A stretch of DNA of 64,000 nucleotides, from positions 1 through 64,000 of the forward strand of contig SFFW01000004.1 of NCBI GenBank assembly GCA_004556755.1, in the 5' to 3' direction. The DNA is from Clostridiales bacterium. GTDB lineage: Bacteria > Bacillota > Clostridia > Oscillospirales > Oscillospiraceae. Shown here in pieces: positions 49,689 to 57,351 of this stretch. The translations under genes were made by a program, and so were the position numbers. The notes beneath the pieces were generated by a model. It did not search any database. It saw only the letters and a program-made list of their open reading frames with translations, and was not told the DNA's origin. Each line of letters opens with the position of its first letter. The stretch's first letter is position 1.

Positions 49689-50978
49689 TTACTGCTTAGG
49701 CGGCTGACCGCCCTGTTTGTTTCTCGGCTTGCCGCGGCGGTAATAGTGCCTCCGGTTGTTCTTTTTCTGTGCGGCATCCTTTGCCTGAGGCTGCTTCGTT
49801 TCTTTCTTTTCGACGGGAACGGCTTCCGCTTTGACGGAGACGCCCTCGGCTGCCTTGGGATTTCTGCCGCCCCTTGAGGACTTCGGCCTCGGCTTTACGG
49901 GCTGCTTTTCTTCGCTCGGCTGCTGCTTTGCAGGCCCCTTTGCCTCGACGGGCTTTTTCTCGCCCGACTTGGGCTTGCGATGCCTGTTCCTGCTGCGGCG
50001 GCTCCTCTGCTGCGGCTTTTCCGCAGGTGCGCTCTCGGGTTCTTCGGGGCGGAAGTCCTCGGAGAAGAGCTGAGGCAGCGCCCACTCGTCCTCCGGCTCG
50101 ACCTCCGGCTCCGGCTCCGGCACATATTTGAGCACCGAGGGGGGAGTCTCCCCGTCCTTGGGTCTGCCGCCGGGTACGGTTGCGACCTCGACCGCACGGA
50201 AGGTTTTAAGCTCGCCGTCGCCGCCGCCGTCAAGCTTTACCTTGACGAGCTGGCGCAGCAGATTCACCTGTGTCACGTTGCCGTAGCCGTCCGGCGTTTC
50301 GACGAATGCGCCCTGCTTGGGAACGCTTTTCACAAGCTCCTCATACGCCTCCTGCTCATAGCGCAGACAGCACATGAGTCTGCCGCAGGAGCCGGAAATT
50401 TTGCTGGGGTTTAAGGACATCGACTGCACCTTTGCCATCTTGGTGGAGACGGGCTGGAACTCGTCGAGGAAGCGGCTGCAGCAGAAGGGTCTGCCGCAGA
50501 TACCGAGACCGCCGAGCATCTTTGCCTCGTCCCGCACGCCGATCTGACGCAGCTCGATGCGGTTGCGGAATATGCCCGCAAGGTCCTTCACCAGCTCACG
50601 GAAATCGACTCTGCCGTCGGAGGTGAAGAAGAACATGGTCTTGCTGCCGTCGAAATTGCACTCGACGTCAATGAGCTTCATGTCAAGTCCATGCTCCGCT
50701 ATCTTCTTCTGGCAGATCTCAAAGGCTTCCTTTTCACGCTTTTTGTTTATCTCCGCAATGCGGAGATCGTCCGCCGTTGCGATTCGCACGACGGGACGCA
50801 GAGGCTGCACCACGGCGTCGTCATTCACGAAATGATTTGCGTGGGTGCAGTCGGCGATCTCAAGTCCCTTGCTGGTTTCGACAATGACCTGCTGACCGAT
50901 TTTTATCTGCTTGTCGCCGGGAGCGAAGTAGTAGCTTTTGCCCCGGCCCTTGAATTTTACGCTTATAACTTCAATCAA
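49689..50978 (-). CDS. ricT: RicT/YaaT-type PSP1 protein with long basic tail
   Basis: A 429-residue protein. Residues about 1-275 are the PSP1 domain: MIEVISVKFKGRGKSYYF and the two Cys clusters ICGRPFCCSRF and SCGRLMCC, which carry Fe-S ligands in the RicA-RicF-RicT complex. That complex works with RNase Y in RNA processing and affects sporulation and competence in B. subtilis. The last ~150 residues are an extra Lys/Arg/Pro-rich disordered tail (QRSRRSRNRHRKPKSGEKK). It overlaps holB by four bases. Confidence 0.92.
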   Translation of the reverse strand: MIEVISVKFKGRGKSYYFAPGDKQIKIGQQVIVETSKGLEIADCTHANHFVNDDAVVQPLRPVVRIATADDLRIAEINKKREKEAFEICQKKIAEHGLDMKLIDVECNFDGSKTMFFFTSDGRVDFRELVKDLAGIFRNRIELRQIGVRDEAKMLGGLGICGRPFCCSRFLDEFQPVSTKMAKVQSMSLNPSKISGSCGRLMCCLRYEQEAYEELVKSVPKQGAFVETPDGYGNVTQVNLLRQLVKVKLDGGGDGELKTFRAVEVATVPGGRPKDGETPPSVLKYVPEPEPEVEPEDEWALPQLFSEDFRPEEPESAPAEKPQQRSRRSRNRHRKPKSGEKKPVEAKGPAKQQPSEEKQPVKPRPKSSRGGRNPKAAEGVSVKAEAVPVEKKETKQPQAKDAAQKKNNRRHYYRRGKPRNKQGGQPPKQ

Positions 50979-51754
50979 CTTTTTTCCTCGATTCCTTTTA
51001 CGGCAAGCAGGCCGTAAATATGTTTCGTGCCGGTGTTGACCTTCAAACGGTCAAGACAACGGTCACACAAAGCGATAAGCCGCATGATCTCCTCCCCGCT
51101 CATGGAAAGGCGCTTGCCCTCGCCGGAGAGTGCGGATATAAGCTCCGCCTTCGCCGCCTCAAGAAAATCGGCGGTTTTCCGACCGTCGCAGCCCTCGGAC
51201 GCCATGCACCATGTCAAAAGCCCGCTCCGACTGCCGCTCTGTATACATGAAATAAACTCCTCCGCCATCCTTTTGGCGTCGGCGTCGGGCGCTTCCGCCT
51301 CGGCATTGCGATGTATCTCGACGCAGCGGGAGCGCACCGTTACGAGCAGCTTTTCGGGATTCTGCACGCAGAGAATGAAGCGGACGCCCTTCGGCGGCTC
51401 CTCAAGGAGCTTGAGGGCGGCGTTCTGAGCACTTTCATTCATCGTATCCGCATCCTCGATGAGATAAACCTTCTCGGCTGCTTCGTTCGGCAGAACATAT
51501 GCGTCGGCAGCCATGCTGCGGATCTGATCCACCTGAAGCTCCTTCTTTAAGCGCCCCTTGTCGTCGCTGAGACGGGAGATACGGATAAAGTCGGGATGCG
51601 TGCCGTTTAAGACCTTGCGGCAGTCACGGCAGACGCCGCAGGGACGCTTGCCCGCAGCGCCGCAAAGCGACTTCTCGGCAAGCTCCGTTGCAAGCTTTAT
51701 GCAAAGCTCCTTGGAGGGCGAGGATATTATATATGCATGAGACAGCTTTTCCAC
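50975..51754 (-). CDS. holB: DNA polymerase III delta-prime subunit
   Basis: A 259-residue clamp-loader subunit. The Cys-rich module CGVCRDCRK binds zinc, and ALKLLEEPPKGVRFILC is the SRC-region marker with SRCVEI. No strong Walker A loop is seen, as expected for delta-prime-like proteins. Its stop overlaps the ricT start (ATGA). The ricT-holB pairing is typical of Firmicutes. A strong terminator of the 6S RNA lies upstream. Confidence 0.88.
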   Translation of the reverse strand: MEKLSHAYIISSPSKELCIKLATELAEKSLCGAAGKRPCGVCRDCRKVLNGTHPDFIRISRLSDDKGRLKKELQVDQIRSMAADAYVLPNEAAEKVYLIEDADTMNESAQNAALKLLEEPPKGVRFILCVQNPEKLLVTVRSRCVEIHRNAEAEAPDADAKRMAEEFISCIQSGSRSGLLTWCMASEGCDGRKTADFLEAAKAELISALSGEGKRLSMSGEEIMRLIALCDRCLDRLKVNTGTKHIYGLLAVKGIEEKS

Positions 51755-51834
51755 ATCACACCTCCACCGGCTTATCAGTTCATTTTACTATTTATTGCGG
51801 CGCAAGTCAACATATTTGCCGCTCGCCGCAATGA

Positions 51835-51867
51835 CAAAAAACACCGGCAGCAAAATGCTGCCGGTGT
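51835..51867 (-). terminator. 6S RNA terminator
   Basis: 11-bp stem (51841-51851 with 51857-51867), then T6 on the minus strand (complement of 51835-51840). Confidence 0.85.
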
Positions 51868-51871
51868 AATT

Positions 51872-52066
51872 CCGCTTTTGCCGTGTGGCTCGATTATAAC
51901 CTGCACAGCATGGCAGGTGGGTCGCCTAAGCTCTGTTTCTCTGCTTCCAACGTCCGACGCCGAAGCGCCGGGAGGCCTGCAATCCGCAGATTCAAATCGG
52001 CATCCCTTATAAGAGATGTGGGTTTAATTGAGCCGAAGGTCCGCAAGGGACGATCACGCACAAAGC
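51872..52066 (-). ncRNA. ssrS: Probable 6S RNA (SsrS)
   Basis: The 346-nt gap between holB and the DUF1292 gene has no ORF but has a promoter, a ~195-nt stem-rich region and a terminator. Read on the minus strand, the 5' end (TTCTGCTTTGTGCGTG) pairs with the 3' end (CACACGGCAAAAGCGGAA), closing a long irregular rod. Inner segments include CGTCCCTTGCGGACC and GGCGACCCACCTGCC. The size, rod shape and own promoter (minus-strand TATAAC at 52073-52078) fit 6S RNA, which binds sigma-A RNA polymerase. Family assignment is by form, not by search. Ends are approximate. Confidence 0.65.
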
Positions 52067-52100
52067 AGAACCGTTATAAATTTATGCCGAATGACGAAAC

Positions 52101-52388
52101 TTATTCCTCGTCTTCGTCGTCATCAAAGAGCAGAACGGAAAAATGCTCATAAACATCCTGAAGCTCGTCATCGTCGTCAATGGACTCGAAAACGTCCATC
52201 CCGTCCTCATCGGGAACGATGCGCAGAATGATGATGCCGTATTCGGGATCGTCCTCCGGAATGTCGGTGGGAAGGAAAGCGGCGAAGGAGCCTCCGTTGT
52301 AATCCATGGTATCGAGCAGCTCAAGCTCAAACTCGGCGCCGTCGTCATCTACAATAGTAATAAAATCATTTCCGAATTCCTTGCTCAT
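52101..52388 (-). CDS. DUF1292-family protein
   Basis: A 95-residue acidic protein. FITIVDDDGAEFELELLDTM and YGIIILRIVPDEDG match the DUF1292 pattern. These occur next to genes such as yrrK/ruvX in Firmicutes; their function is unknown. I chose the ATG at 52386-52388, preceded by AGGAGGAT; upstream codons cross the promoter. Confidence 0.8.
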   Translation of the reverse strand: MSKEFGNDFITIVDDDGAEFELELLDTMDYNGGSFAAFLPTDIPEDDPEYGIIILRIVPDEDGMDVFESIDDDDELQDVYEHFSVLLFDDDEDEE

Positions 52389-52416
52389 TTTTATCCTCCT
52401 GTTATGATTTGATATT

Positions 52417-52445
52417 ATTTTACCCCATACCGTGATAAAATTCAA
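52417..52445 (-). promoter_or_regulatory. Promoter for DUF1292 gene
   Basis: Minus-strand TTGAAT (complement of 52440-52445), 17-nt spacer, TAAAAT (complement of 52417-52422). Confidence 0.65.
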
Positions 52446-52452
52446 GAGGTTA

Positions 52453-52779
52453 TTATGAACTGAAATCCTCAAGAAGAGACAAAAGCTCCGCTTTGCTCTG
52501 TGCGGGTATGCCGTTTTGAAGCAATTCCCTGTCATAATCGTTCAGAGTGTCGGTTTCTATGTCGGTAATTTCCAAACGCTCTTTTCCCTCGCCGTATATC
52601 GCAATGTAGCCGCCGCTGTCGTAAAGCCAGTATGGAGCGGACTCCTTCTGTGTGCGGACGGGCGGGGTCTCGGCGACACCGTCTCCGGCAGCACCGGAGG
52701 CTTTTATTGCGGCGCCTCCGCAAACGGCTGCGCCCACGGCAAGCAGCGACAGCAGCCAGACTCTTAATTTGAGCCGCAT
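52453..52779 (-). CDS. BofC-C-terminal-domain-like secreted protein (tentative)
   Basis: A 108-residue protein with a signal peptide or anchor (LRVWLLSLLAVGAAVCGGAAI). The C-terminal half (YWLYDSGGYIAIYG, then LNDYDRELLQNGI and SLLEDFSS) resembles the C-terminal domain of BofC, a sporulation checkpoint protein that acts in the space between the spore membranes. The match is by pattern and not certain. It is divergent from the PBP1A gene. Confidence 0.5.
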   Translation of the reverse strand: MRLKLRVWLLSLLAVGAAVCGGAAIKASGAAGDGVAETPPVRTQKESAPYWLYDSGGYIAIYGEGKERLEITDIETDTLNDYDRELLQNGIPAQSKAELLSLLEDFSS

Positions 52780-52843
52780 AGTATCATCTCCTTACTTTTT
52801 ACGATATTATTTCCAACAAAATTAACAATTAGTACACTACTGC

Positions 52844-52871
52844 TTGACATAATGTGATATAATCATATATC
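52844..52871 (+). promoter_or_regulatory. Promoter for PBP1A gene
   Basis: TTGACA at 52844-52849, 16-nt spacer, TATATC at 52866-52871. A TATAAT at 52858-52863 preceded by TGA is another possible -10, without a proper -35. Confidence 0.5.
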
Positions 52872-52933
52872 CGACTTAAATTAGCTTCTTACACATTTTA
52901 TAATCATCCCTTGAAGGAGGTGTATGAATCTCG

Positions 52934-55063
52934 ATGGCAAAGGATAAAGCTGCATCGGGCGGAGAGGGCATAGGCACTTTCCGGCTCATTATGCGCATCC
53001 TCGGTACGCTGATACTTATCGGCATACTGACCTCGCTAATCTTCCTGTGCATCTTTGCGGACTACATCAAAACAAGCATCATTCCCAGCACTCCGCTTGA
53101 CCTTAACGACATAGCGCTCAAGCAGTCGAGCATCGTGTGGTATCAGGACAAGAGCAGCGGCGAATGGAAGGAGCTTGCGATACTTTCCGGCGAGGAGGAG
53201 CGCATTTGGGTCGACCGAAGCGACATTCCCGATTACATGAAAAAGGCCCTCGTAGCTATCGAGGACAAGCGCTTTTACGATCACCACGGCGTTGACTGGA
53301 TAAGGACCGCCGGTGCGTTCGTGAATATGTTCACCGGGTCGAGAAGCACCTTCGGCGGCTCGACGATCACACAGCAGCTCATCAAAAACGTCACCCATCA
53401 GGACGATATCACCGTACAGCGTAAGCTTTTGGAGATCTTCCAGGCGCTTGAGTTTGAAAAGGAGTACGATAAGGAGGATATCCTCGAATGGTACCTTAAC
53501 GTCGTCTACTTCGGACAGGGCTGCTACGGCGTTCAGACTGCGGCGCAGACCTACTTCGGCAAGGACGTGTCCGAGCTGTCGCTTGCGGAGAGCGCTGCCA
53601 TCGTCGGCATAACCAACCTGCCGACGAAGTATGACCCGTTCCAAAACCCCGAATACAATAAGGAACGGCAGGAGGACATCCTCCAGCAGATGTACCTCCA
53701 GGGCTACATCTCCAAGAAGGAGTATAAGGAAGCCGTCGCCGAGGAGCTGGACTTCGTTCACAGCGCATCCGGCGAGAGCGAAAGCTCCGACAACGTTTAC
53801 AGCTACTATGTCGAGACCGTCGTGAACGACGTGGTCAAGGACCTCGCAGAGGAAAAGGGCGTTTCCGAAAAGATCGCCAAGACGCTGATATACAACGGCG
53901 GCTACCACATATACTGCTGCATAGACGTTGATATTCAAAGCAAGGTCGATTCCATCTACACCGACATGACGAAGCTGCCGCAGCCCACCGTGGCGACGGA
54001 TTCGCAGCTTCAGAGCGCCATTGTTATCATCGACCAGTACACGGGCAACATCGTTGCGCTCTCCGGCGGCACCGGGGAGAAGGACATAAACTTCGGCTTC
54101 AACCGTGCAACGGATGCTCTGCGTCCGCCCGGATCGTCGATAAAGCCGCTTGCGGTCTACGGTCCTGCCGTGGAGTACGGTCTCATTACGCCCAGCACAT
54201 GGGTGCTTGACGCAGATGAGACGAAGGTCACGCTTGCAAAAGCGCCGGAGGGCTGGTACCCCAAGAACTCTCCGAATCAGTACGACGGCGTTATAACCAT
54301 AGCAACGGCGCTTCAGCAGTCAAAGAACACCGTTTCGGCGCAGATCATGGATAAGCTGACGCCGGCGGCGTCCCTCGATTTCCTGCGCAACAGGCTCAAT
54401 TTCACGAGCCTTATCGACGCCGACGCAGACTACGCAGCCATGGCCCTCGGTCAGCCGCACCACGGCGTTACCGTCAGAGAAATGGCGCAGGCGTACTCCG
54501 CTTTGGCGAACGACGGCGTTATGTACGAGTCCCGCACCTATCTCAAGGTCACGAATGCCGACGGCACCGAGGTCATACTTGACAACGAGCCCGAGGTCCA
54601 GACCGCATTCTCGTCGAACACCGCAAGGGTTATGACCTATATGCTCAACAATGCTGCGACTAACGGCACCGGCAGCTCCTCCCGTCTGAGCAATATGCCC
54701 GTTGCGGGCAAGACGGGTACCACCAGCGCAAACAAGGACCGTTGGTTCTGCGGCTATACGCCGTACTACACCTGCGCCGTGTGGACGGGCTACGATACGC
54801 CGGAGACCATGCACTTCTACGGCAACCCCGCAGTCACGGTCTGGCACGACGTGATGGAGCTTATCCATGCAGACCTTCCGTATAAGGACTTCGATATGTC
54901 CTACGGCGGAAGTCCGACGAATCTGTTCGGAACGCAGGAGGAGCTTACGGAGATATGGGAGGGAACGGAGGAGGAGCCGGAGGATCCCGACAACCCGGTC
55001 GATCCCACCGATCCCGCAAAGCCGGAGGATCCCGTCACTCCGTCGCCGACACCCGCAGCATAA
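52934..55063 (+). CDS. Class A penicillin-binding protein (PBP1A type)
   Basis: A 709-residue bifunctional cell-wall synthase. An N-terminal transmembrane helix (LIMRILGTLILIGILTSLIF) anchors it. The GT51 transglycosylase has EDKRFYDHHGVD and GGSTITQQLIKN. The transpeptidase has SxxK (PPGSSIKP), SxN (QQSKNTVS) and KTG (AGKTGTT). The tail is Pro/Glu-rich. GGAGG is 13 bases before the ATG, farther than normal, with a tiny ATG frame (52924-52947) in between. The transmembrane anchor and export put it outside the membrane. Confidence 0.95.
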   Translation: MAKDKAASGGEGIGTFRLIMRILGTLILIGILTSLIFLCIFADYIKTSIIPSTPLDLNDIALKQSSIVWYQDKSSGEWKELAILSGEEERIWVDRSDIPDYMKKALVAIEDKRFYDHHGVDWIRTAGAFVNMFTGSRSTFGGSTITQQLIKNVTHQDDITVQRKLLEIFQALEFEKEYDKEDILEWYLNVVYFGQGCYGVQTAAQTYFGKDVSELSLAESAAIVGITNLPTKYDPFQNPEYNKERQEDILQQMYLQGYISKKEYKEAVAEELDFVHSASGESESSDNVYSYYVETVVNDVVKDLAEEKGVSEKIAKTLIYNGGYHIYCCIDVDIQSKVDSIYTDMTKLPQPTVATDSQLQSAIVIIDQYTGNIVALSGGTGEKDINFGFNRATDALRPPGSSIKPLAVYGPAVEYGLITPSTWVLDADETKVTLAKAPEGWYPKNSPNQYDGVITIATALQQSKNTVSAQIMDKLTPAASLDFLRNRLNFTSLIDADADYAAMALGQPHHGVTVREMAQAYSALANDGVMYESRTYLKVTNADGTEVILDNEPEVQTAFSSNTARVMTYMLNNAATNGTGSSSRLSNMPVAGKTGTTSANKDRWFCGYTPYYTCAVWTGYDTPETMHFYGNPAVTVWHDVMELIHADLPYKDFDMSYGGSPTNLFGTQEELTEIWEGTEEEPEDPDNPVDPTDPAKPEDPVTPSPTPAA

Positions 55064-55085
55064 AATCATTGAGGAGGTTCCGAAA

Positions 55086-55370
55086 TTGGCAAAGGAAAAG
55101 GTACTTGAATACAAGGGCCGCCCACTTCAGCGCACGGGGAACATCGTGTACTACGGCAGCATGGCGGACAAATATATCATAATGCTCCAAATTCTCGACA
55201 CCAAAAAGGTCAAGGATATGGACGTTGCAAGCAAGGTCTCGGTCCAGCTCCAGCTCACCGATCCGTCCATAAAGTCCCGTGACCGCATCGTGAAAAAAAG
55301 CGAGAAGGACGGTTTTTGGGCGGCGATGGACGTTGCCACCGTTTGGCTCGAAAGAGCGCTTGCTCAGTAA
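55086..55370 (+). CDS. Small conserved hypothetical protein
   Basis: A 94-residue protein, mostly beta-strand then helix (LEYKGRPLQRTGNIVYYG, KYIIMLQILDTKKV, FWAAMDVATVWLERAL). It starts with TTG at 55086; GAGGAGG lies nine bases upstream, and no ATG fits. It begins 22 bases after PBP1A and is probably co-transcribed. No known family recognised. Confidence 0.7.
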   Translation: MAKEKVLEYKGRPLQRTGNIVYYGSMADKYIIMLQILDTKKVKDMDVASKVSVQLQLTDPSIKSRDRIVKKSEKDGFWAAMDVATVWLERALAQ

Positions 55371-55452
55371 AACGCATTGAAAGATCAGGCATCTCCAAGC
55401 TGCGGGATGCCTGATTTTCGGTATTTCGGCAGACAGAAAAATGAGGTGTAGC

Positions 55453-56280
55453 ATGGCACGCTTTTATGAAATCAAGGATTTTTCCGCACCCGAGCTTGAC
55501 GTTTACGCAAGGCTCACGGAAAACCAGCTCCTAAACCGCAAGGATCCCAAGAATGCGATGTTCATCGCCGAAAGTCCGCTCGTCATCGAGCGGGCGCTTG
55601 ACGCCGGGTGCGTGCCGCTGTCGTTTCTCATGGAGACGAAGCACGCCGAGGGCAAGGCGCAGGCGATACTCTCACGCTGCCCAGAGGACATTCCCGTGTA
55701 CACGGCGGAGCTTTCGGTGCTGACGCAGCTCACGGGCTTTCACCTCACGAGGGGTATGCTGTGCGCAATGCTGCGCCCCGAGCTGCCGGAGCCGGAGGCG
55801 ATATGCGAAGGGGCGCAGAGGATCGCTGTGCTTGAGAACGTGATGAATCCGACGAACATCGGAGCGATATTCCGCTCCGCCGCCGCACTGGGTATGGACG
55901 CCGTGCTGCTCACCTCACAGGGGAGCGACCCGCTGTACCGCAGAGCGGTGCGGGTGAGCATGGGAACGGTGTTTCAGGTGCCGTGGACGTATCTTGACGA
56001 CCTCACCCCGTGGCAGGATAAGCTCCACGCCCTCGGCTTCAAGACGGCGGCGCTGGCGCTCACGGAGCGTTCGCTGCCGATATACGATCCCGCACCCGAA
56101 GCGGAGGAGAAGCTTGCCCTCGTCCTCGGCACCGAGGGTGACGGGCTTGCGCCGGAGACGGTGGAAAAGTGCGACTACACCCTGCGCATACCGATGTCGC
56201 ACGGCGTCGATTCCCTAAACGTCGCCGCAGCGAGCGCAGTCGCCTTCTACCAGCTCGCCACCCTCCGCCGCAAAGGGTGA
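55453..56280 (+). CDS. SpoU/TrmH-type RNA 2'-O-methyltransferase
   Basis: A 275-residue SPOUT methyltransferase. Motif 1 ENVMNPTNIGAIFRSA, motif 2 LALVLGTEGDGL and motif 3 IPMSHGVDSLNVAAASAVAFY form the trefoil knot that binds SAM. The N-terminal part resembles the L30e-like RNA-binding domain. It likely methylates 23S rRNA or a tRNA. I chose the ATG at 55453, with GAGGTG nearby. Confidence 0.9.
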   Translation: MARFYEIKDFSAPELDVYARLTENQLLNRKDPKNAMFIAESPLVIERALDAGCVPLSFLMETKHAEGKAQAILSRCPEDIPVYTAELSVLTQLTGFHLTRGMLCAMLRPELPEPEAICEGAQRIAVLENVMNPTNIGAIFRSAAALGMDAVLLTSQGSDPLYRRAVRVSMGTVFQVPWTYLDDLTPWQDKLHALGFKTAALALTERSLPIYDPAPEAEEKLALVLGTEGDGLAPETVEKCDYTLRIPMSHGVDSLNVAAASAVAFYQLATLRRKG

Positions 56281-56291
56281 GATTAAAAGTT

Positions 56292-56330
56292 AAACGGGCT
56301 ATGCTAATTTGAGCATAGCCCGTTTTGCAA
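56292..56330 (+). terminator. Terminator
   Basis: 14-bp stem (56292-56305 with 56312-56325, AATTTG loop), then TTGCAATTTTTT. Confidence 0.85.
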
Positions 56331-56342
56331 TTTTTTAAAGGT

Positions 56343-56465
56343 TCAGCCGTCTGCAAGGACATAGCGCTCGTTATCAAATCCGTACTGCACGCTATCCTCA
56401 CTTTCACAGCCGCAAAGGAGCGCAAGCAACAGGATAAGGGTCACAAGCAAAGTCGCTTTCTTCAT
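56343..56465 (-). CDS. 40-residue lipoprotein
   Basis: A 40-residue protein: MKKATLLVTLILLLALL is a signal peptide and LLCGC is a lipobox (Cys20), leaving about 20 acidic and polar residues (ESEDSVQYGFDNERYVLADG). GAGGAGG precedes the ATG. It lies just downstream of the XRE membrane regulator on the same strand. Its small size makes function unknown; it may be a partner or target of that regulator. Confidence 0.65.
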   Translation of the reverse strand: MKKATLLVTLILLLALLCGCESEDSVQYGFDNERYVLADG

Positions 56466-56491
56466 AAAAACCTCCTCACTCGGTCGGGAGG

Positions 56492-57118
56492 TCATTTTCC
56501 GCTCTTTGAGCGGAGACTGCGGGAGCTGTCGTGTATCTTCGAGCTGAGTATCAGTGCGATCTGAACGGGGACCCCGATGAAGAATATCATCCAAATGTTG
56601 TAGCTCATGAACTGAAAATAGAAGGATATGAGCGCCGACCACACGAAGCCCGACGACAGGATGCAGCTTATGCGCTTGAAGTCTGCGGCGCCCCAGCGAC
56701 GTGCGAATACGAGCGCCACCAAAAACGAAACGGGGACCGCCCAGACGAACGCCATCCAGAACATCGTGCCTCGGCTGTACTGCGAGTACAGGAACACGAC
56801 GGCGGCGACTATCCACACCATGGTGACCCACAGTGCGGTTATGAGAATCTTCTGCGTGAGCTGCTCGTCACGAAGCACCTCGTCGGGCGAAACGACATGG
56901 CGAACGCCGTTTTCCCGCAGCATATCGTCAAGCCCGACGCCGTACATATCGGCGATGGTCTTGAGCACGATAACGTCGGGCAGCGAGTCGCCCCGCTCCC
57001 ACTTGGACACTGCCTTGTCGGAGTAATTCAGTCTCTCCGCAAATTCGGCTTGGGTCAGATTATTGCTTTTTCTAAGCTCGCTTATATTCTCTGCGAGTAC
57101 ACGTCTCAAATCATCCAT
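56492..57118 (-). CDS. XRE-family regulator with membrane domain
   Basis: A 208-residue protein. Residues about 1-70 are an XRE HTH (RKSNNLTQAEFAERLNYSDKAVSKWERGD). The rest has about four transmembrane helices (ITALWVTMVWIVAAVVFLYS onward). This type senses membrane or cell-surface state. Its ATG coincides with the predicted transcription start, with no ribosome binding site, so the mRNA may be leaderless. The 40-residue lipoprotein follows. Confidence 0.85.
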   Translation of the reverse strand: MDDLRRVLAENISELRKSNNLTQAEFAERLNYSDKAVSKWERGDSLPDVIVLKTIADMYGVGLDDMLRENGVRHVVSPDEVLRDEQLTQKILITALWVTMVWIVAAVVFLYSQYSRGTMFWMAFVWAVPVSFLVALVFARRWGAADFKRISCILSSGFVWSALISFYFQFMSYNIWMIFFIGVPVQIALILSSKIHDSSRSLRSKSGK

Positions 57119-57124
57119 AAGCCT

Positions 57125-57153
57125 ATTATATCAGCAAAAATCGCTGCTTGCAA
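57125..57153 (-). promoter_or_regulatory. XRE regulator promoter
   Basis: Minus-strand TTGCAA (complement of 57148-57153), 17-nt spacer, TATAAT (complement of 57125-57130) preceded by TGA. The -10 is six bases before the ATG. Confidence 0.8.
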
Positions 57154-57271
57154 GAGCAATATTCTTGCCTCCGAACTGCCGGTTCTCCGGCTCTACCGGC
57201 AGGAGAATGCCTCTCTACCGACAATTCTACCGTCGAACAAAGGGGAGGATGAACTACCGAGGTCGGAGCAG

Positions 57272-57277
57272 TATAAT
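57272..57277 (+). promoter_or_regulatory. -10 element for the 888-residue gene
   Basis: TATAAT about 75 nt before the ATG; the -35 is weak. Confidence 0.4.
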
Positions 57278-57351
57278 GAGAGCGTGAAATAAGTAACGGT
57301 CCGGCACGAGGCCGGACGTATGGCAACGGAGTTATAAAGAGGTTTTGAGAA

